This document shows, one piece after another, positions 33,883 to 42,110 of a stretch of 64,000 nt of DNA. The notes below the pieces were generated by a model. That model had not been told where the DNA came from, did no database searches, and was given only the letters and a program-made list of their open reading frames with translations. Position 1 is the stretch's first letter; every line of letters begins with the position of its first letter. Position numbers and translations under genes: made by a program. Source of the stretch: Paractinoplanes tereljensis (GTDB lineage: Bacteria; Actinomycetota; Actinomycetes; Mycobacteriales; Micromonosporaceae); contig NZ_BOMY01000050.1 of the NCBI RefSeq assembly GCF_016862435.1, positions 186,001 through 250,000 of the forward strand. The letters run 5' to 3'.

Positions 33883-34467
33883 TTACTGACCGATCTCGCT
33901 GACCTCGGCGAACGGGCGGTCGTCCCACCACGTGGCGTGAATGATGAAGCTGTGGTTCGTCTCGTTGAAGTAGACGGCCATGTTGTCCGGGGAATCCTGG
34001 ACCTTCTGCACCGCGTACCCCTCGGCTGGGGTTGCGGTGACCAGGGTGACCACGCTGTCGGAGGTCATCTTGATGACCGCCTGGCCGCCCTCCACCTGGA
34101 ATGACCGCACGTACGTGCGCAGGCCGTCGTCGGCCGTGGTGACCGTCCAGCCGTCCTCGGTCTTGGTCGGCGGGGTCGTCGCCTTCGTGGTCGGCGCGTT
34201 GGTGGCCGGCTTGCTGGTGGTCTTGGTCGGAGCCGTCGTGCGCGGCCGTTGCGTCGTCGGCGCGGTTTCCTCCGGCGCTTTCGACTCGGTCACCGCCGGC
34301 AGCGGCGCCGGGAAGCTGACCGTCTTGCCGGCCGGCAGCTGAGCCAGGGCGCCGTCCTGCGGCGCGGTGGTGCGCAGCACCGGAAGAATCGCCACGCTGG
34401 CCAGCACAATGCTGGTCGCCGTAGCGGCCGCCCAGCCCGCTATCGGAGCCCACCGGGAAGATCGCAC
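33883..34467 (-). CDS. Membrane-anchored extracellular protein of unknown function
   Basis: A 194-residue protein with one N-terminal helix (WAAATATSIVLASVAILPVL), a Thr/Pro/Lys-rich extracellular linker (about 65-105) and a C-terminal beta-rich domain of about 90 residues (GWTVTTADDGLRTYVRSFQV through FIIHATWWDDRPFAEVSEIG). I do not recognise the family. It starts at a GTG 36 bases from the divergent response regulator, with which it shares a very compact promoter region. It could be a target or an accessory sensor of that two-component system. Confidence 0.7.
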   Translation of the reverse strand: MRSSRWAPIAGWAAATATSIVLASVAILPVLRTTAPQDGALAQLPAGKTVSFPAPLPAVTESKAPEETAPTTQRPRTTAPTKTTSKPATNAPTTKATTPPTKTEDGWTVTTADDGLRTYVRSFQVEGGQAVIKMTSDSVVTLVTATPAEGYAVQKVQDSPDNMAVYFNETNHSFIIHATWWDDRPFAEVSEIGQ

Positions 34468-34503
34468 GCGGCCATAATCTCACCTACACCTATGCTGCAC
34501 CGC
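34468..34503. promoter_or_regulatory. Compact divergent promoter with TAGGTG direct repeat
   Basis: Only 36 bases separate the divergent starts at 34467 and 34504. They contain a CATAAT candidate -10 for the regulator gene and a tandem TAGGTG-TAGGTG on the minus strand, a plausible binding site for an OmpR-type regulator. Either transcript would have almost no leader. Confidence 0.45.
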
Positions 34504-35190
34504 ATGGCGCTGATCCTGCTGGTCGAGGACGACCGCATCATCACGGCCGCACTGTCCCGGGCGCTGACCGACGCCGGGCATGTGGTGCGGCCGGTGGGCC
34601 GGGCCGCCGACGCCCTGAAGATCGTCACTGAGGAGCGCCCCGACCTGGTCATTCTCGACCTCGGGCTGCCCGACATCGACGGCACCGACGCGCTGCGGAT
34701 GATGCGTTCGGTCTCGGACGTGCCGGTCATCGTGGCCACCGCGCGCCGCTCCGAGGCCGACATCATCAGCCTGCTCAGCGCCGGCGCCGACGATTACGTG
34801 ACCAAGCCGTTCTCCGGCGGGCACATCCTGGCCCGGATCAACGCGGTGCTGCGCCGGGCCCGCTCCGCGGTGGACCAGGCCCCACCCGAGATCGTCGTCG
34901 GCGAGCTGGTCATCAACCCGCGACAGCGCCGGGCCGAACTGCGTGGCCAGCCGCTGCAACTCACCCGCCGCGAGTTCGACGTGCTCGCCTACCTGGCCGA
35001 ACGGGTCGGCCAGGTGATCAGCCGGCGCGAGCTGATGAACGAGGTCTGGAACCAGGCCCGGATCGGCGAGGAACAGACCATCGACGTGCACATCTCCTGG
35101 CTGCGCCGCAAGCTGGGGGAGACGGCGGCCCAACCCCGATTCCTGCACACCGTACGGGGTGTGGGCGTGATGATGGTCGATCCCCGGTGA
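34504..35190 (+). CDS. OmpR-family response regulator
   Basis: A 228-residue two-component regulator. The receiver domain has the acidic pair (LLVEDDRI), the phospho-acceptor Asp in VILDLGLPDIDG (about residue 54), and the switch Lys in DDYVTKPFSG. The winged-helix output domain has LTRREFDVLAYLAERVGQV and VHISWLRRKLGE. I used the ATG at 34504; an ATG four codons earlier is equally possible because the leader is so short. It overlaps the histidine kinase gene by GTGA, so the two form a pair. Confidence 0.93.
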   Translation: MALILLVEDDRIITAALSRALTDAGHVVRPVGRAADALKIVTEERPDLVILDLGLPDIDGTDALRMMRSVSDVPVIVATARRSEADIISLLSAGADDYVTKPFSGGHILARINAVLRRARSAVDQAPPEIVVGELVINPRQRRAELRGQPLQLTRREFDVLAYLAERVGQVISRRELMNEVWNQARIGEEQTIDVHISWLRRKLGETAAQPRFLHTVRGVGVMMVDPR

Positions 35191-36455
35191 GGTGGGCGCT
35201 CAACCGGCTGGCGCTCGCGATCACGTCGATGGTCGCGCTCGCCTTCCTCGTACCGCTGGCGGTCGCCACCCGCCAGATCGCCCACGACCGCGCCGTTAGC
35301 GACGCCCGGCAGCAGGCAACGTCCCTGGTCACGGTGCTGGGCGTGGACGCCGATCCGACCCTGCTGACCAACGCCGTGGCCAGCACCACGGCCGGTAGCG
35401 CGGGCCGGCTCGCCGTACACCTGCCGGAGGCCGACCCGATCGGCGTCTCGCACATCGACGCCGGCCAGATCTCGATCGCCGCCCAGGACCGAAGGTCCGT
35501 GCTGGCGCCGGCCCCCGACGGCGTCGCCTACCTGCAGCCCACGGTCCTGACCGACGGCCGCACCGTGGTGGTCGAGGTTTATGTGCCGGATTCCGAGATG
35601 CAGCGCGGTGTCCTGACCGCGTGGTTCGTCCTGGGTGGACTGGCGGTGCTGCTGGTGGCCGGCTCGGTGCTGCTGGCCGACCGCCTGGGCGGCCAGCTGG
35701 TCAAGGCCACCCGGCAGCTGGCCGGCTCCACCCGCCGGCTGGGCGGCGGCGACCTGGCCACCCGGGTCGAGCCGATGGGCCCGCGCGAACTGCAGGACGC
35801 CGCGAACGCTTTCAACACCATGGCCGACGACCTCCGCAGCCTGATGGAACGCGAACGCGAGCTGGCCGCCGACCTTTCGCACCGCTTGCGTACGCCGTTG
35901 ACCGCCCTGCGCCTGGACGCCGAAGCCATGCCGCCGGGCCCGGTCGCCGACCGGATGCGGCAGGCCTGTGACCTGCTCGATTCCGAGCTGGAAGCGATCA
36001 TCACCGGCACCCGGAGGGGTTCGCAGGCGCGCGGCCCGGAGAAAACCGACCTGGTCGAGGTGCTGGCCGACCGGCTCGCCTTCTGGTCGGTGCTGGCCGA
36101 AGATCAGGAACGGCCGTGGGAGGTCATCGGCGGCGACGTGCCGGTGATGCTGCCCCAGTCGCACAGCGAGCTGATCCTGGTGGTCGACGCGATGCTGGGC
36201 AACGTCTTCTCGCACACGCCCGAGAAGACGGCGTTCCGCGTACACATCTCGCCGGACGGCCTGCTTGTCGATGACGCCGGCCCGGGCATCGCGGACCCGG
36301 CCCGGGCGGTGCAGCGCGGGGTCAGCGGGGCCGGCTCCACCGGACTTGGCCTGGACATCGTGCGCCGGGCCGCCGACGAGTCCGGCGGCCAGTTGGTGAT
36401 CGCCCGCTCCCCGCTGGGCGGCGCCCGGGTGGGCATTCTTTTCGCGGTTTCATGA
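35187..36455 (+). CDS. Sensor histidine kinase
   Basis: A 422-residue kinase with two helices (about 5-28 and 145-168) flanking a 115-residue extracellular sensor. A HAMP domain, an H-box (AADLSHRLRTPLTALRLD) and an ATPase domain follow, with an N-box (AMLGNVFSHTP), the G1 motif DDAGPGI and G2 GSTGLGLDIV. All catalytic features are present. It is the partner of the preceding regulator. Only 17 bases separate it from the LPMO gene, so the signal it senses may relate to copper or polysaccharide, but the sensor domain does not reveal this. Confidence 0.93.
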   Translation: MRWALNRLALAITSMVALAFLVPLAVATRQIAHDRAVSDARQQATSLVTVLGVDADPTLLTNAVASTTAGSAGRLAVHLPEADPIGVSHIDAGQISIAAQDRRSVLAPAPDGVAYLQPTVLTDGRTVVVEVYVPDSEMQRGVLTAWFVLGGLAVLLVAGSVLLADRLGGQLVKATRQLAGSTRRLGGGDLATRVEPMGPRELQDAANAFNTMADDLRSLMERERELAADLSHRLRTPLTALRLDAEAMPPGPVADRMRQACDLLDSELEAIITGTRRGSQARGPEKTDLVEVLADRLAFWSVLAEDQERPWEVIGGDVPVMLPQSHSELILVVDAMLGNVFSHTPEKTAFRVHISPDGLLVDDAGPGIADPARAVQRGVSGAGSTGLGLDIVRRAADESGGQLVIARSPLGGARVGILFAVS

Positions 36456-36472
36456 TCCGTTAAGGAGCCTTT

Positions 36473-37297
36473 ATGGTCGGGCTCCCTACCGTGCTCCGCA
36501 TGCGCAGGAAAATTGCTTATCCCCTGGTTGCCCTAGGCGTGACGGTCGGCTCGAGCCTGGCGGTGGTGACGCCCGCGTTCGCGCACGGATACGTCTCGAC
36601 GCCGCCGTCCCGGCAGGCGTTGTGTGCGTCCGGGGCGGTGACCGACTGCGGGCAGATCCAGTTCGAGCCGCAGAGCGTCGAGGCCCCGAAGGGCAGGCAG
36701 TCCTGCGACGGCGGAGTTTCCACCTGGTCGGTGCTGTCGGACGAGTCGCGGAACTGGCCGGCCAAGGCGGTCGGTTCGTCGGTGACCTTCACCTGGGTGA
36801 TGACCGCCCGGCACCGCACCGCGGACTGGCAGTACTTCATCGGCGGCACCAAAATCGCGACGGTAGACGGCGGAAATGCCCAGCCCGACGCGGTGGTGTC
36901 GCACACGATCGACCTGAGCAAGTTCCCGGGCAAGCACACGGTCCTGGCCGTCTGGAACATCGGGGATACGGCAAACGCCTTCTACAGCTGCGTAGACCTG
37001 AACGTGGGCGGCGGCGCGTCGACGCCGACTTCTGCGCCGGCCACTTCGCCGACCACCGCAGCGCCGACCACCGCGCCCGCCACCACCGCGCCTACTGCTC
37101 CCACGGCCACGGCCACGGCGCCCGCCACCACCGCGCCGCCCGCCGCTTCCGGTTCCGCTTGGGCGGCTGGCGTTTCGTATAAAACGGGCGATGTGGTGAC
37201 TTATAAGGGCGTGCGCTACCAGTGCCGCCAGTCGCACACCTCGATCAACACCTGGGAGCCGACGATCTACACGCTCGCGCTGTGGCTCCCGCTGTGA
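36473..37297 (+). CDS. Lytic polysaccharide monooxygenase (AA10) with C-terminal chitin-binding module
   Basis: A 274-residue secreted copper enzyme that cleaves chitin or cellulose oxidatively. The signal peptide ends AFA, so that the mature protein starts with His (HGYVSTPPSRQ), the first ligand of the copper histidine brace. The second His is in MTARHRTADWQYFIGG. The AA10 domain spans roughly residues 38-180. A long Ala/Pro/Thr linker and a CBM5/12-type module follow (WAAGVSYKTGDVVTYKGVRY). The ATG at 36473 has AAGGAG at ideal spacing. The end overlaps the DUF305 gene by GTGA, so the two are probably co-translated. Confidence 0.93.
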   Translation: MVGLPTVLRMRRKIAYPLVALGVTVGSSLAVVTPAFAHGYVSTPPSRQALCASGAVTDCGQIQFEPQSVEAPKGRQSCDGGVSTWSVLSDESRNWPAKAVGSSVTFTWVMTARHRTADWQYFIGGTKIATVDGGNAQPDAVVSHTIDLSKFPGKHTVLAVWNIGDTANAFYSCVDLNVGGGASTPTSAPATSPTTAAPTTAPATTAPTAPTATATAPATTAPPAASGSAWAAGVSYKTGDVVTYKGVRYQCRQSHTSINTWEPTIYTLALWLPL

Positions 37298-37884
37298 AGC
37301 GCCTTTTCCTCGTCGCGCTGATCGTGCCGCTGGCGCTGGCCGCCTGCGGAACGGCCGCCACCCCGACGCCGGCCGAGACGGTGACCGCGAATAGCGTCGC
37401 CGAGATCCAGGCCGGCGACGACTACAACGACACGGACGTGATGTTCCTGCAGATGCTGGCCTACCACCAGAAGCAGGGCCTGGAGATGACCGCGACCGCG
37501 GGGTCGCGCTCGACGAACGCCGACCTGAAGACGCTGGCCCAGGCCGTGCAGGCCACCGAGAAGGACGAGCTGTCGATGATGCAGGCGTGGCTGACCCAGT
37601 GGGGCAAGGCCACCGAGGTCGACACCGCCGCGTCGCTGCACGCCGACCACGGCGGCCTGCCCGCGACGGGCCCGGCCGAGATCAAGGCCCTGAAGACCGC
37701 GTCCGCGGCCGACTTCGACACGGCGTTCCTCAACCTGTTCCTGGCCCACCAGCACAACGCCATCGAGATGGCCCACCTGGAGACAACCCAGGGCCAGAAC
37801 AAAGAGGCCAAAGCCTTCGCCGTACGGGTAAGAGAGTCCCGCCAGGCCGAAGTCCAGCAGCTGCTCAAGCTGATGAACAGCTAG
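37294..37884 (+). CDS. DUF305 lipoprotein, possible copper carrier
   Basis: A 196-residue exported lipoprotein with a lipobox (ALAAC) near residue 17. The DUF305 domain has two His/Met-rich helices: MFLQMLAYHQKQGLEM and LFLAHQHNAIEMAHLE, plus the SMMQAWL helix. DUF305 includes CopM, a cyanobacterial extracytoplasmic copper-binding protein. Because this gene starts inside the end of an LPMO gene, a role in holding or delivering copper to the LPMO is plausible; that link is inference. A strong terminator follows 12 bases after the stop. Confidence 0.88.
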   Translation: MKRLFLVALIVPLALAACGTAATPTPAETVTANSVAEIQAGDDYNDTDVMFLQMLAYHQKQGLEMTATAGSRSTNADLKTLAQAVQATEKDELSMMQAWLTQWGKATEVDTAASLHADHGGLPATGPAEIKALKTASAADFDTAFLNLFLAHQHNAIEMAHLETTQGQNKEAKAFAVRVRESRQAEVQQLLKLMNS

Positions 37885-37896
37885 TTCCTCCGTTCG

Positions 37897-37924
37897 AGGG
37901 TGGCCCAGCCCGTTGGGCCACCCT
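37897..37924 (+). terminator. Terminator of the two-component/LPMO/DUF305 unit
   Basis: An 11-bp perfect stem (AGGGTGGCCCA with its complement) with a six-base loop, followed by TTCGG, 12 bases after the DUF305 stop. Confidence 0.85.
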
Positions 37925-38002
37925 TTCGGCGTTTCGCCACCCGCTGCGCACCCGACATGCATAAGTTACGTGCGCAAATCACCACATTCCGGGGGCCGCG
38001 CT

Positions 38003-39124
38003 GTGACTGCTTTACGCCGTACCTTGTGCATCGCCGTTGTCTTTGCCGTTGGTCTTTCGGGCGGTTCGGCCGCCGCCGCCCCCGCAGGTTGGGACCACCC
38101 CGGCTACGACGCCGAGGACAGCTACTACAACCCCGGCGAGTCAGTAATCAACGCGAACACCATCGCGAAGCTGACCAAGCGCTGGTCAGTGACGTTGCGC
38201 AAGCACGAGGGTTCCTGCGGCGGCTTCGGCGCCCCGATCGTCACCGGCGGCCGAGTGGTGGCGACCGACCAGCTGGGAATCTCGGCGTACCAGGCTTCAA
38301 CGGGCGCGCCCGCATGGAGTTTCAACTGGCCAGACCCAGGCGACGCGGACACGGCGGTGCTGGCCGCGTCAGGCAGCACGGTGATCGCCGCAAACGGCGA
38401 CTGCAACTCCAACAGCGACCCAGACGGAAGCTTGCGGGCCCTAGACCTGACAACCGGCAAGGTGCGCTGGTGGGTGGACTCGGATATGCCCATCTACACC
38501 GTGGTGGTCGACAAGGGCATGGTCGTCGTTTCCGGCGAATCCCCGTCAGACGAGCAGGCCGTAGTCGCCTACCGGGTAGCAGACGGCAAACAGGCCTGGC
38601 GAAAGGTCGACTACGAGGGCTCAAGCGTCTCCGCAAACGGCTACGTCCTGGTAAACAAGGGCAACACCACGTCAGCCGTCTCGGTCACGACGGGTGCTCC
38701 GCTGTGGACAAAGCCATCGCTGTGGCAGGCAAAGGCCGCAACCCCGAACGCCGACCGCTTCCTGGTGACAAACGGCACCGCAATGTCCGCAATCAAGGCC
38801 ACCACCGGCGCCGTCCTATGGACCGCCCCCAACAAGGCCTCCGACTTGCTGGCCACAGACGGCCGCCGCATCTACCGCATGGACGACCACACGGCCGAGG
38901 CCTTGGACATCAACAGCGGCCGCACGCTGTGGTCCCGAGCCCTGCCCGCCGAGGGCGCCCAGCCCATCCGCGCAGGTGGCCTGCTTTACACGGGCGGCCC
39001 AGTTCTGTCCCCGACCTCAGGCGCCGTGCTCAACCAGGCCAAGCCCCTGGCCGGCCGCCAGATCCCCACAGGCGGCCACCTCTACACGGTGAAAGAGGGA
39101 ACGCTGTCGAACTTCGCGCCGTAG
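38003..39124 (+). CDS. Secreted PQQ-binding-like beta-propeller protein
   Basis: A 373-residue secreted protein with a signal peptide (LCIAVVFAVGLSGGSAAAAP). It is built from repeated WD/PQQ-like blades with the pattern 'A.d..TG...W' (GISAYQASTGAPAWSFNW, SLRALDLTTGKVRWWVD, AVSVTTGAPLWTKP, ALDINSGRTLWSRALP). No dehydrogenase residues are evident, so it is more likely a binding protein than a PQQ enzyme. I chose the GTG at 38003, preceded by GGGGG. It stands alone downstream of the LPMO unit terminator. Confidence 0.85.
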   Translation: MTALRRTLCIAVVFAVGLSGGSAAAAPAGWDHPGYDAEDSYYNPGESVINANTIAKLTKRWSVTLRKHEGSCGGFGAPIVTGGRVVATDQLGISAYQASTGAPAWSFNWPDPGDADTAVLAASGSTVIAANGDCNSNSDPDGSLRALDLTTGKVRWWVDSDMPIYTVVVDKGMVVVSGESPSDEQAVVAYRVADGKQAWRKVDYEGSSVSANGYVLVNKGNTTSAVSVTTGAPLWTKPSLWQAKAATPNADRFLVTNGTAMSAIKATTGAVLWTAPNKASDLLATDGRRIYRMDDHTAEALDINSGRTLWSRALPAEGAQPIRAGGLLYTGGPVLSPTSGAVLNQAKPLAGRQIPTGGHLYTVKEGTLSNFAP

Positions 39125-39158
39125 CGCTCACCGCGATCTGGTGAAGCAAAATGACGGC

Positions 39159-39398
39159 ATGGCCGCCGAGGAAACCACCCAAGATCGCATGACCGACGCG
39201 GAGTTTCATCAACTCGCCAGGCTGCTCGCGCGCTACGCGGACCAAGAGTTGGACCAGTTCGAGCATTGGCGGGTCGCAACGCAGTATGGCCCGGTGTTCA
39301 TCGACATCAGTCGACAGTGCCCTCCAGGCACCGAAGACGCATACGACGTCCTCTGGCCGCTACCCAATGGACCCGGCGACCCGACTCGCCTGCCTTGA
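39159..39398 (+). CDS. Small acidic hypothetical protein
   Basis: A protein of 79 residues with no recognised family. It has a helical start (MTDAEFHQLARLLARYADQELDQF) and a C-terminal part with QYGPVFIDISRQ and AYDVLWPLPNGP. Possible starts are GTG 39141, ATG 39159 and ATG 39189; none has a convincing ribosome site. The coding bias is fair. The function is unknown. Confidence 0.5.
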   Translation: MAAEETTQDRMTDAEFHQLARLLARYADQELDQFEHWRVATQYGPVFIDISRQCPPGTEDAYDVLWPLPNGPGDPTRLP

Positions 39399-39422
39399 AA
39401 CCCGTGAACTCCTGCTGGAGTG

Positions 39423-39986
39423 CTAGAGCTTTCCGGTCGCCTTCAGCAGGAGCACGGCCAGCAACCCGGAGATCGAGCCGGCACCGACGATCGCCCCAGC
39501 GTCAGTCAATTCCTGGACCTGGTCGAGCGGAATCCACCCGAGCCGTTCGGCCTCGTTGATGTCCGGGGCGGAACCGATGTAATCAGCTCCGCGTGCGATA
39601 TAGACGACGTTCTCCTGGTCGATGGTGCCCACCATCGGCTGGAAGGTGACCAACTTTTCCAGGTGGCGCGGACGCCAGCCCGTCTCCTCCTCGACCTCGC
39701 GAGTCGCGCAGGCCATAGCGTCCTCAGCCGGGTCGAGATAGCCGCCAGGCAACTCCCAAACCCAGCGATCCACGATGAATCGGTGCCGCCACATCATCAG
39801 AACCCGCTCGTCATCGTCGACAACGATGACCATTGCGGCACCGGGCACGCGGAGAACGTACTGCTCGAATCGCACACCGTCGGGCAATTCCACGTCAGCG
39901 ATGCTCAGAACCGCCCGCCGCGAATCATCGATGACCCGCTCGCCGTGAATGGTCCATTCGCTGGCCCGTTTCGGCTCCGCGGTCAT
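39423..39986 (-). CDS. Nudix hydrolase, ADP-ribose pyrophosphatase-like
   Basis: A 187-residue Nudix enzyme. The Nudix box is complete: GGYLDPAEDAMACATREVEE followed by ETGW. The upstream VLMMWRHRFIVDRWVWELPG segment is typical of ADP-ribose or ADP-sugar pyrophosphatases. It would hydrolyse a nucleoside diphosphate linked to another group. The C-terminus is hydrophobic (GLLAVLLLKATGKL). It converges with the small hypothetical gene; nothing in the context fixes the substrate. Confidence 0.9.
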   Translation of the reverse strand: MTAEPKRASEWTIHGERVIDDSRRAVLSIADVELPDGVRFEQYVLRVPGAAMVIVVDDDERVLMMWRHRFIVDRWVWELPGGYLDPAEDAMACATREVEEETGWRPRHLEKLVTFQPMVGTIDQENVVYIARGADYIGSAPDINEAERLGWIPLDQVQELTDAGAIVGAGSISGLLAVLLLKATGKL

Positions 39987-40144
39987 GCTCGCACCATAGC
40001 CTCTGAACCTCGTGGGCCCGGCCGCGTCGAACGAGGGCGCTTAGCCGACCGGGGGTCGGCGTCGACGCAGCATCGGGATACCGTCGAGTGGCGTCAGTTG
40101 TATCGACTGGCGGCCTACCCTGACCGCGCTACCAGGGAGCCCAG

Positions 40145-41281
40145 ATGTCCGAGATCGGGCAGCGTATTCACGAGCTGCGCACCGAGCGCATCCCCCGCCT
40201 GACCCAGCACGAACTGGCCGAGCGCGCTGGCGTGAGCGTCGACGTCATCCAGAAGCTGGAGCAGGGCCGCAAGGCCACCGCGAGAATCCGCACGCTTTCG
40301 GCGATCGCCACGGCCCTCGACGTCGACCTGTCGTCACTGCTGAGCAAGCCGACTCATTTGGAAACGGTGCCGGTCGACGGTGGCTTGCTGGCATTGCGGC
40401 GAGCCCTGACCCCGGTCGTCGACGAACCTGGAGAGCCGGCTGATCTGGAAGACCTGCATGCCCAACTCGGCGAGGCGTGGTCGGCCTATTGGAGTGGCGA
40501 CTACGACCTGCTGTCCGCGTTCCTGCCGGGCGTGATCGGCAGTAGCCGGGCTCTGCCCTCGAAGGATCTGCTCGCCGAGGCATGTCAGATCGCCGCGTGC
40601 ACTCTCGTGCACCTCGGCCACGCTGACCTGTCGCTGGTCGCGGCCGCGCAGGGTCTCGCTGCTGCGGAGGATCCGCTTCTGCGTGCAGCGCTCACCGGCA
40701 CGCATTCGTGGGTGCTGCTCAACCAGGCTCGGGCGGCTGACGCCGCGGTCATCGCGATCCGTGAAGCCGACGAAATTGAGCCACGCCGACGGGCGCCGAA
40801 GGCTGCCATCAGCATGTGGGGGAATTTGCTCGTTACCGGAGCGACCGCAGCAGCGCGCTCCGGAAATGAAGACGAGGCACGGGACCTGCTCCAGGTGGCG
40901 CACGGAGCGGCAGTCCGTCTCGGTGAAGATCGCAACGACTACCAGACAGCATTCGGCGTGAGCCAGGTCGTGATGCAGCGCGTCGACGTCGCGGTGGTAG
41001 CCGGTGACTACGTGGGTGCCTTGGACGCCGCAAGGGATATGCCCGCAGATACCGGCCTGCCGCTCGCGGCCCGAGCCCGGCATCAGACCGACCTTGCGCA
41101 CGCGCACGTTGCCCTCGGTCACGCCACCGAGGCAGAGCGGATCCTGCTCGACATCGAGCGGATGGCACCGCGCTGGATGCGTTACCAGGTCTTTCCCCGA
41201 ACCGTGGTGGGCGAGTTGCTGAGCACCCGCAAGCCGACGATCGCGATCAAGAGTCTGGCCCGACGCCTGGGCGTCGAGTAG
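40145..41281 (+). CDS. XRE-family regulator with TPR-like sensor region
   Basis: A 378-residue protein with an N-terminal Cro/C1-type helix-turn-helix (RLTQHELAERAGVSVDVIQKLEQGR) and a long helical region (about 90-370) made of TPR-like helix pairs. Similar regulators in actinomycetes accompany small conserved genes, as here. A ribosome site (CAGGGAG) precedes the ATG. The stop codon lies in a hairpin that may be its terminator, and two related inverted repeats before the next genes may be its operators. Confidence 0.85.
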   Translation: MSEIGQRIHELRTERIPRLTQHELAERAGVSVDVIQKLEQGRKATARIRTLSAIATALDVDLSSLLSKPTHLETVPVDGGLLALRRALTPVVDEPGEPADLEDLHAQLGEAWSAYWSGDYDLLSAFLPGVIGSSRALPSKDLLAEACQIAACTLVHLGHADLSLVAAAQGLAAAEDPLLRAALTGTHSWVLLNQARAADAAVIAIREADEIEPRRRAPKAAISMWGNLLVTGATAAARSGNEDEARDLLQVAHGAAVRLGEDRNDYQTAFGVSQVVMQRVDVAVVAGDYVGALDAARDMPADTGLPLAARARHQTDLAHAHVALGHATEAERILLDIERMAPRWMRYQVFPRTVVGELLSTRKPTIAIKSLARRLGVE

Positions 41282-41297
41282 GACAAGACGTCCTACT
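41277..41297 (+). terminator. Hairpin over the XRE stop codon
   Basis: An 8-bp perfect stem AGTAGGAC with complement GTCCTACT and a five-base loop. A second related structure (TAGGACG-tag-CGTCC, from about 41327) lies 30 bases downstream. These could act as a terminator or as paired operators for the next small genes. Confidence 0.5.
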
Positions 41298-41452
41298 TCA
41301 GAAGATCGCGTACGCCCGAAAATAGGACGTAGCGTCCGTTCCTACGCCGAGTTCCCGTCACTACTTTCCGTAGTGGCGGCAGCAGTCGTTGATGCGCAGG
41401 GCTTTCGGCCGTCCTGCGGCCGCCTACCTCGGTCCGCTTCTGAGGAGGAACG

Positions 41453-41596
41453 ATGCTGCGAACGATCCCCGTCCTGAGCCAGATTCTGGAACGGCGCCGG
41501 CTGGCCCGAATGGCTCGCGAGGCACCGAGCCTCTCGGCGGCCGAGCACGCTGCAGCGGTCCGCCGAATCATTGAACAGGCCCGGGCCGAGCGGTGA
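41453..41596 (+). CDS. Small 47-residue protein
   Basis: A short gene with a very good ribosome site (GAGGAGGAA five bases before the ATG) and a 4-base GTGA overlap with the next gene. The product is basic and helical (LERRRLARMAREA and AAVRRIIEQARAER). No family is known to me. The ribosome site and coupling are the main evidence that it is real. Confidence 0.65.
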   Translation: MLRTIPVLSQILERRRLARMAREAPSLSAAEHAAAVRRIIEQARAER

Positions 41597-41820
41597 GCGA
41601 CGTCGACCACCTACCGGCAAGGCCGACCTGGGAATGCAAGTCCTGCATCACGGACTGGCCATGCGATCAGGCGCGCAGGGCTTTGGTCGACGAGCACGTC
41701 GCCGACAAGGTAGCCCTCGCGATGCTGATGTGGACTTACCTTGAGGACTTCGCGATGGACGCTGGCCCTGGCCCGCTGTCGGGAGCCTGGGACCGGTTCC
41801 TGGGTTGGACGCGCTCGTGA
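41593..41820 (+). CDS. Small CxxC protein of XRE-associated family
   Basis: A 75-residue protein that starts in the overlap with the 47-residue gene. It shows the pattern RPTWECKSCITDWPCDQAR, which has a CxxC pair and a third Cys (a possible metal site), followed by a helical tail with MLMWTYLEDFAMDAG. Small proteins of this pattern are common beside XRE/TPR regulators in actinomycetes, and their role is not known. It overlaps the next gene by GTGA. Confidence 0.75.
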   Translation: MSDVDHLPARPTWECKSCITDWPCDQARRALVDEHVADKVALAMLMWTYLEDFAMDAGPGPLSGAWDRFLGWTRS

Positions 41821-42110
41821 CGCCCTCGATGCACGAGCCACCCGCCGAGGCCGGTCGCTTCATCACGGTCAGTCTGGCGATCGAGAATCGCTACGAGGGT
41901 GGCTTGCTGATCCCCACTCAGGTCACCAATGTAGTCATCCCGGCTCCACCCGATGAGGGAGATGCGGACGCGATGGATGCCTGGGAGTACGACCACATCT
42001 ACTCGTTTACCGGCACCGGCCGGACGCATGGCAATTCCTGGTATGACGTGACCGTCACTGCCTGCAGCGACGCGTCGCTGATTGGCAGTTCCTATGCGTT
42101 TGGTTACTGA
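41817..42110 (+). CDS. Hypothetical protein, third gene of the small-gene string
   Basis: A 97-residue protein with a beta-rich look (FITVSLAIENRYEGGLLIPTQ, YDVTVTACSDASLIG) and no recognised family. The GTG start shares bases with the previous stop. Its last 7 bases overlap the end of the convergent HNH gene. Coupling to the two preceding genes supports it; the function is unknown. Confidence 0.6.
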   Translation: MTPSMHEPPAEAGRFITVSLAIENRYEGGLLIPTQVTNVVIPAPPDEGDADAMDAWEYDHIYSFTGTGRTHGNSWYDVTVTACSDASLIGSSYAFGY

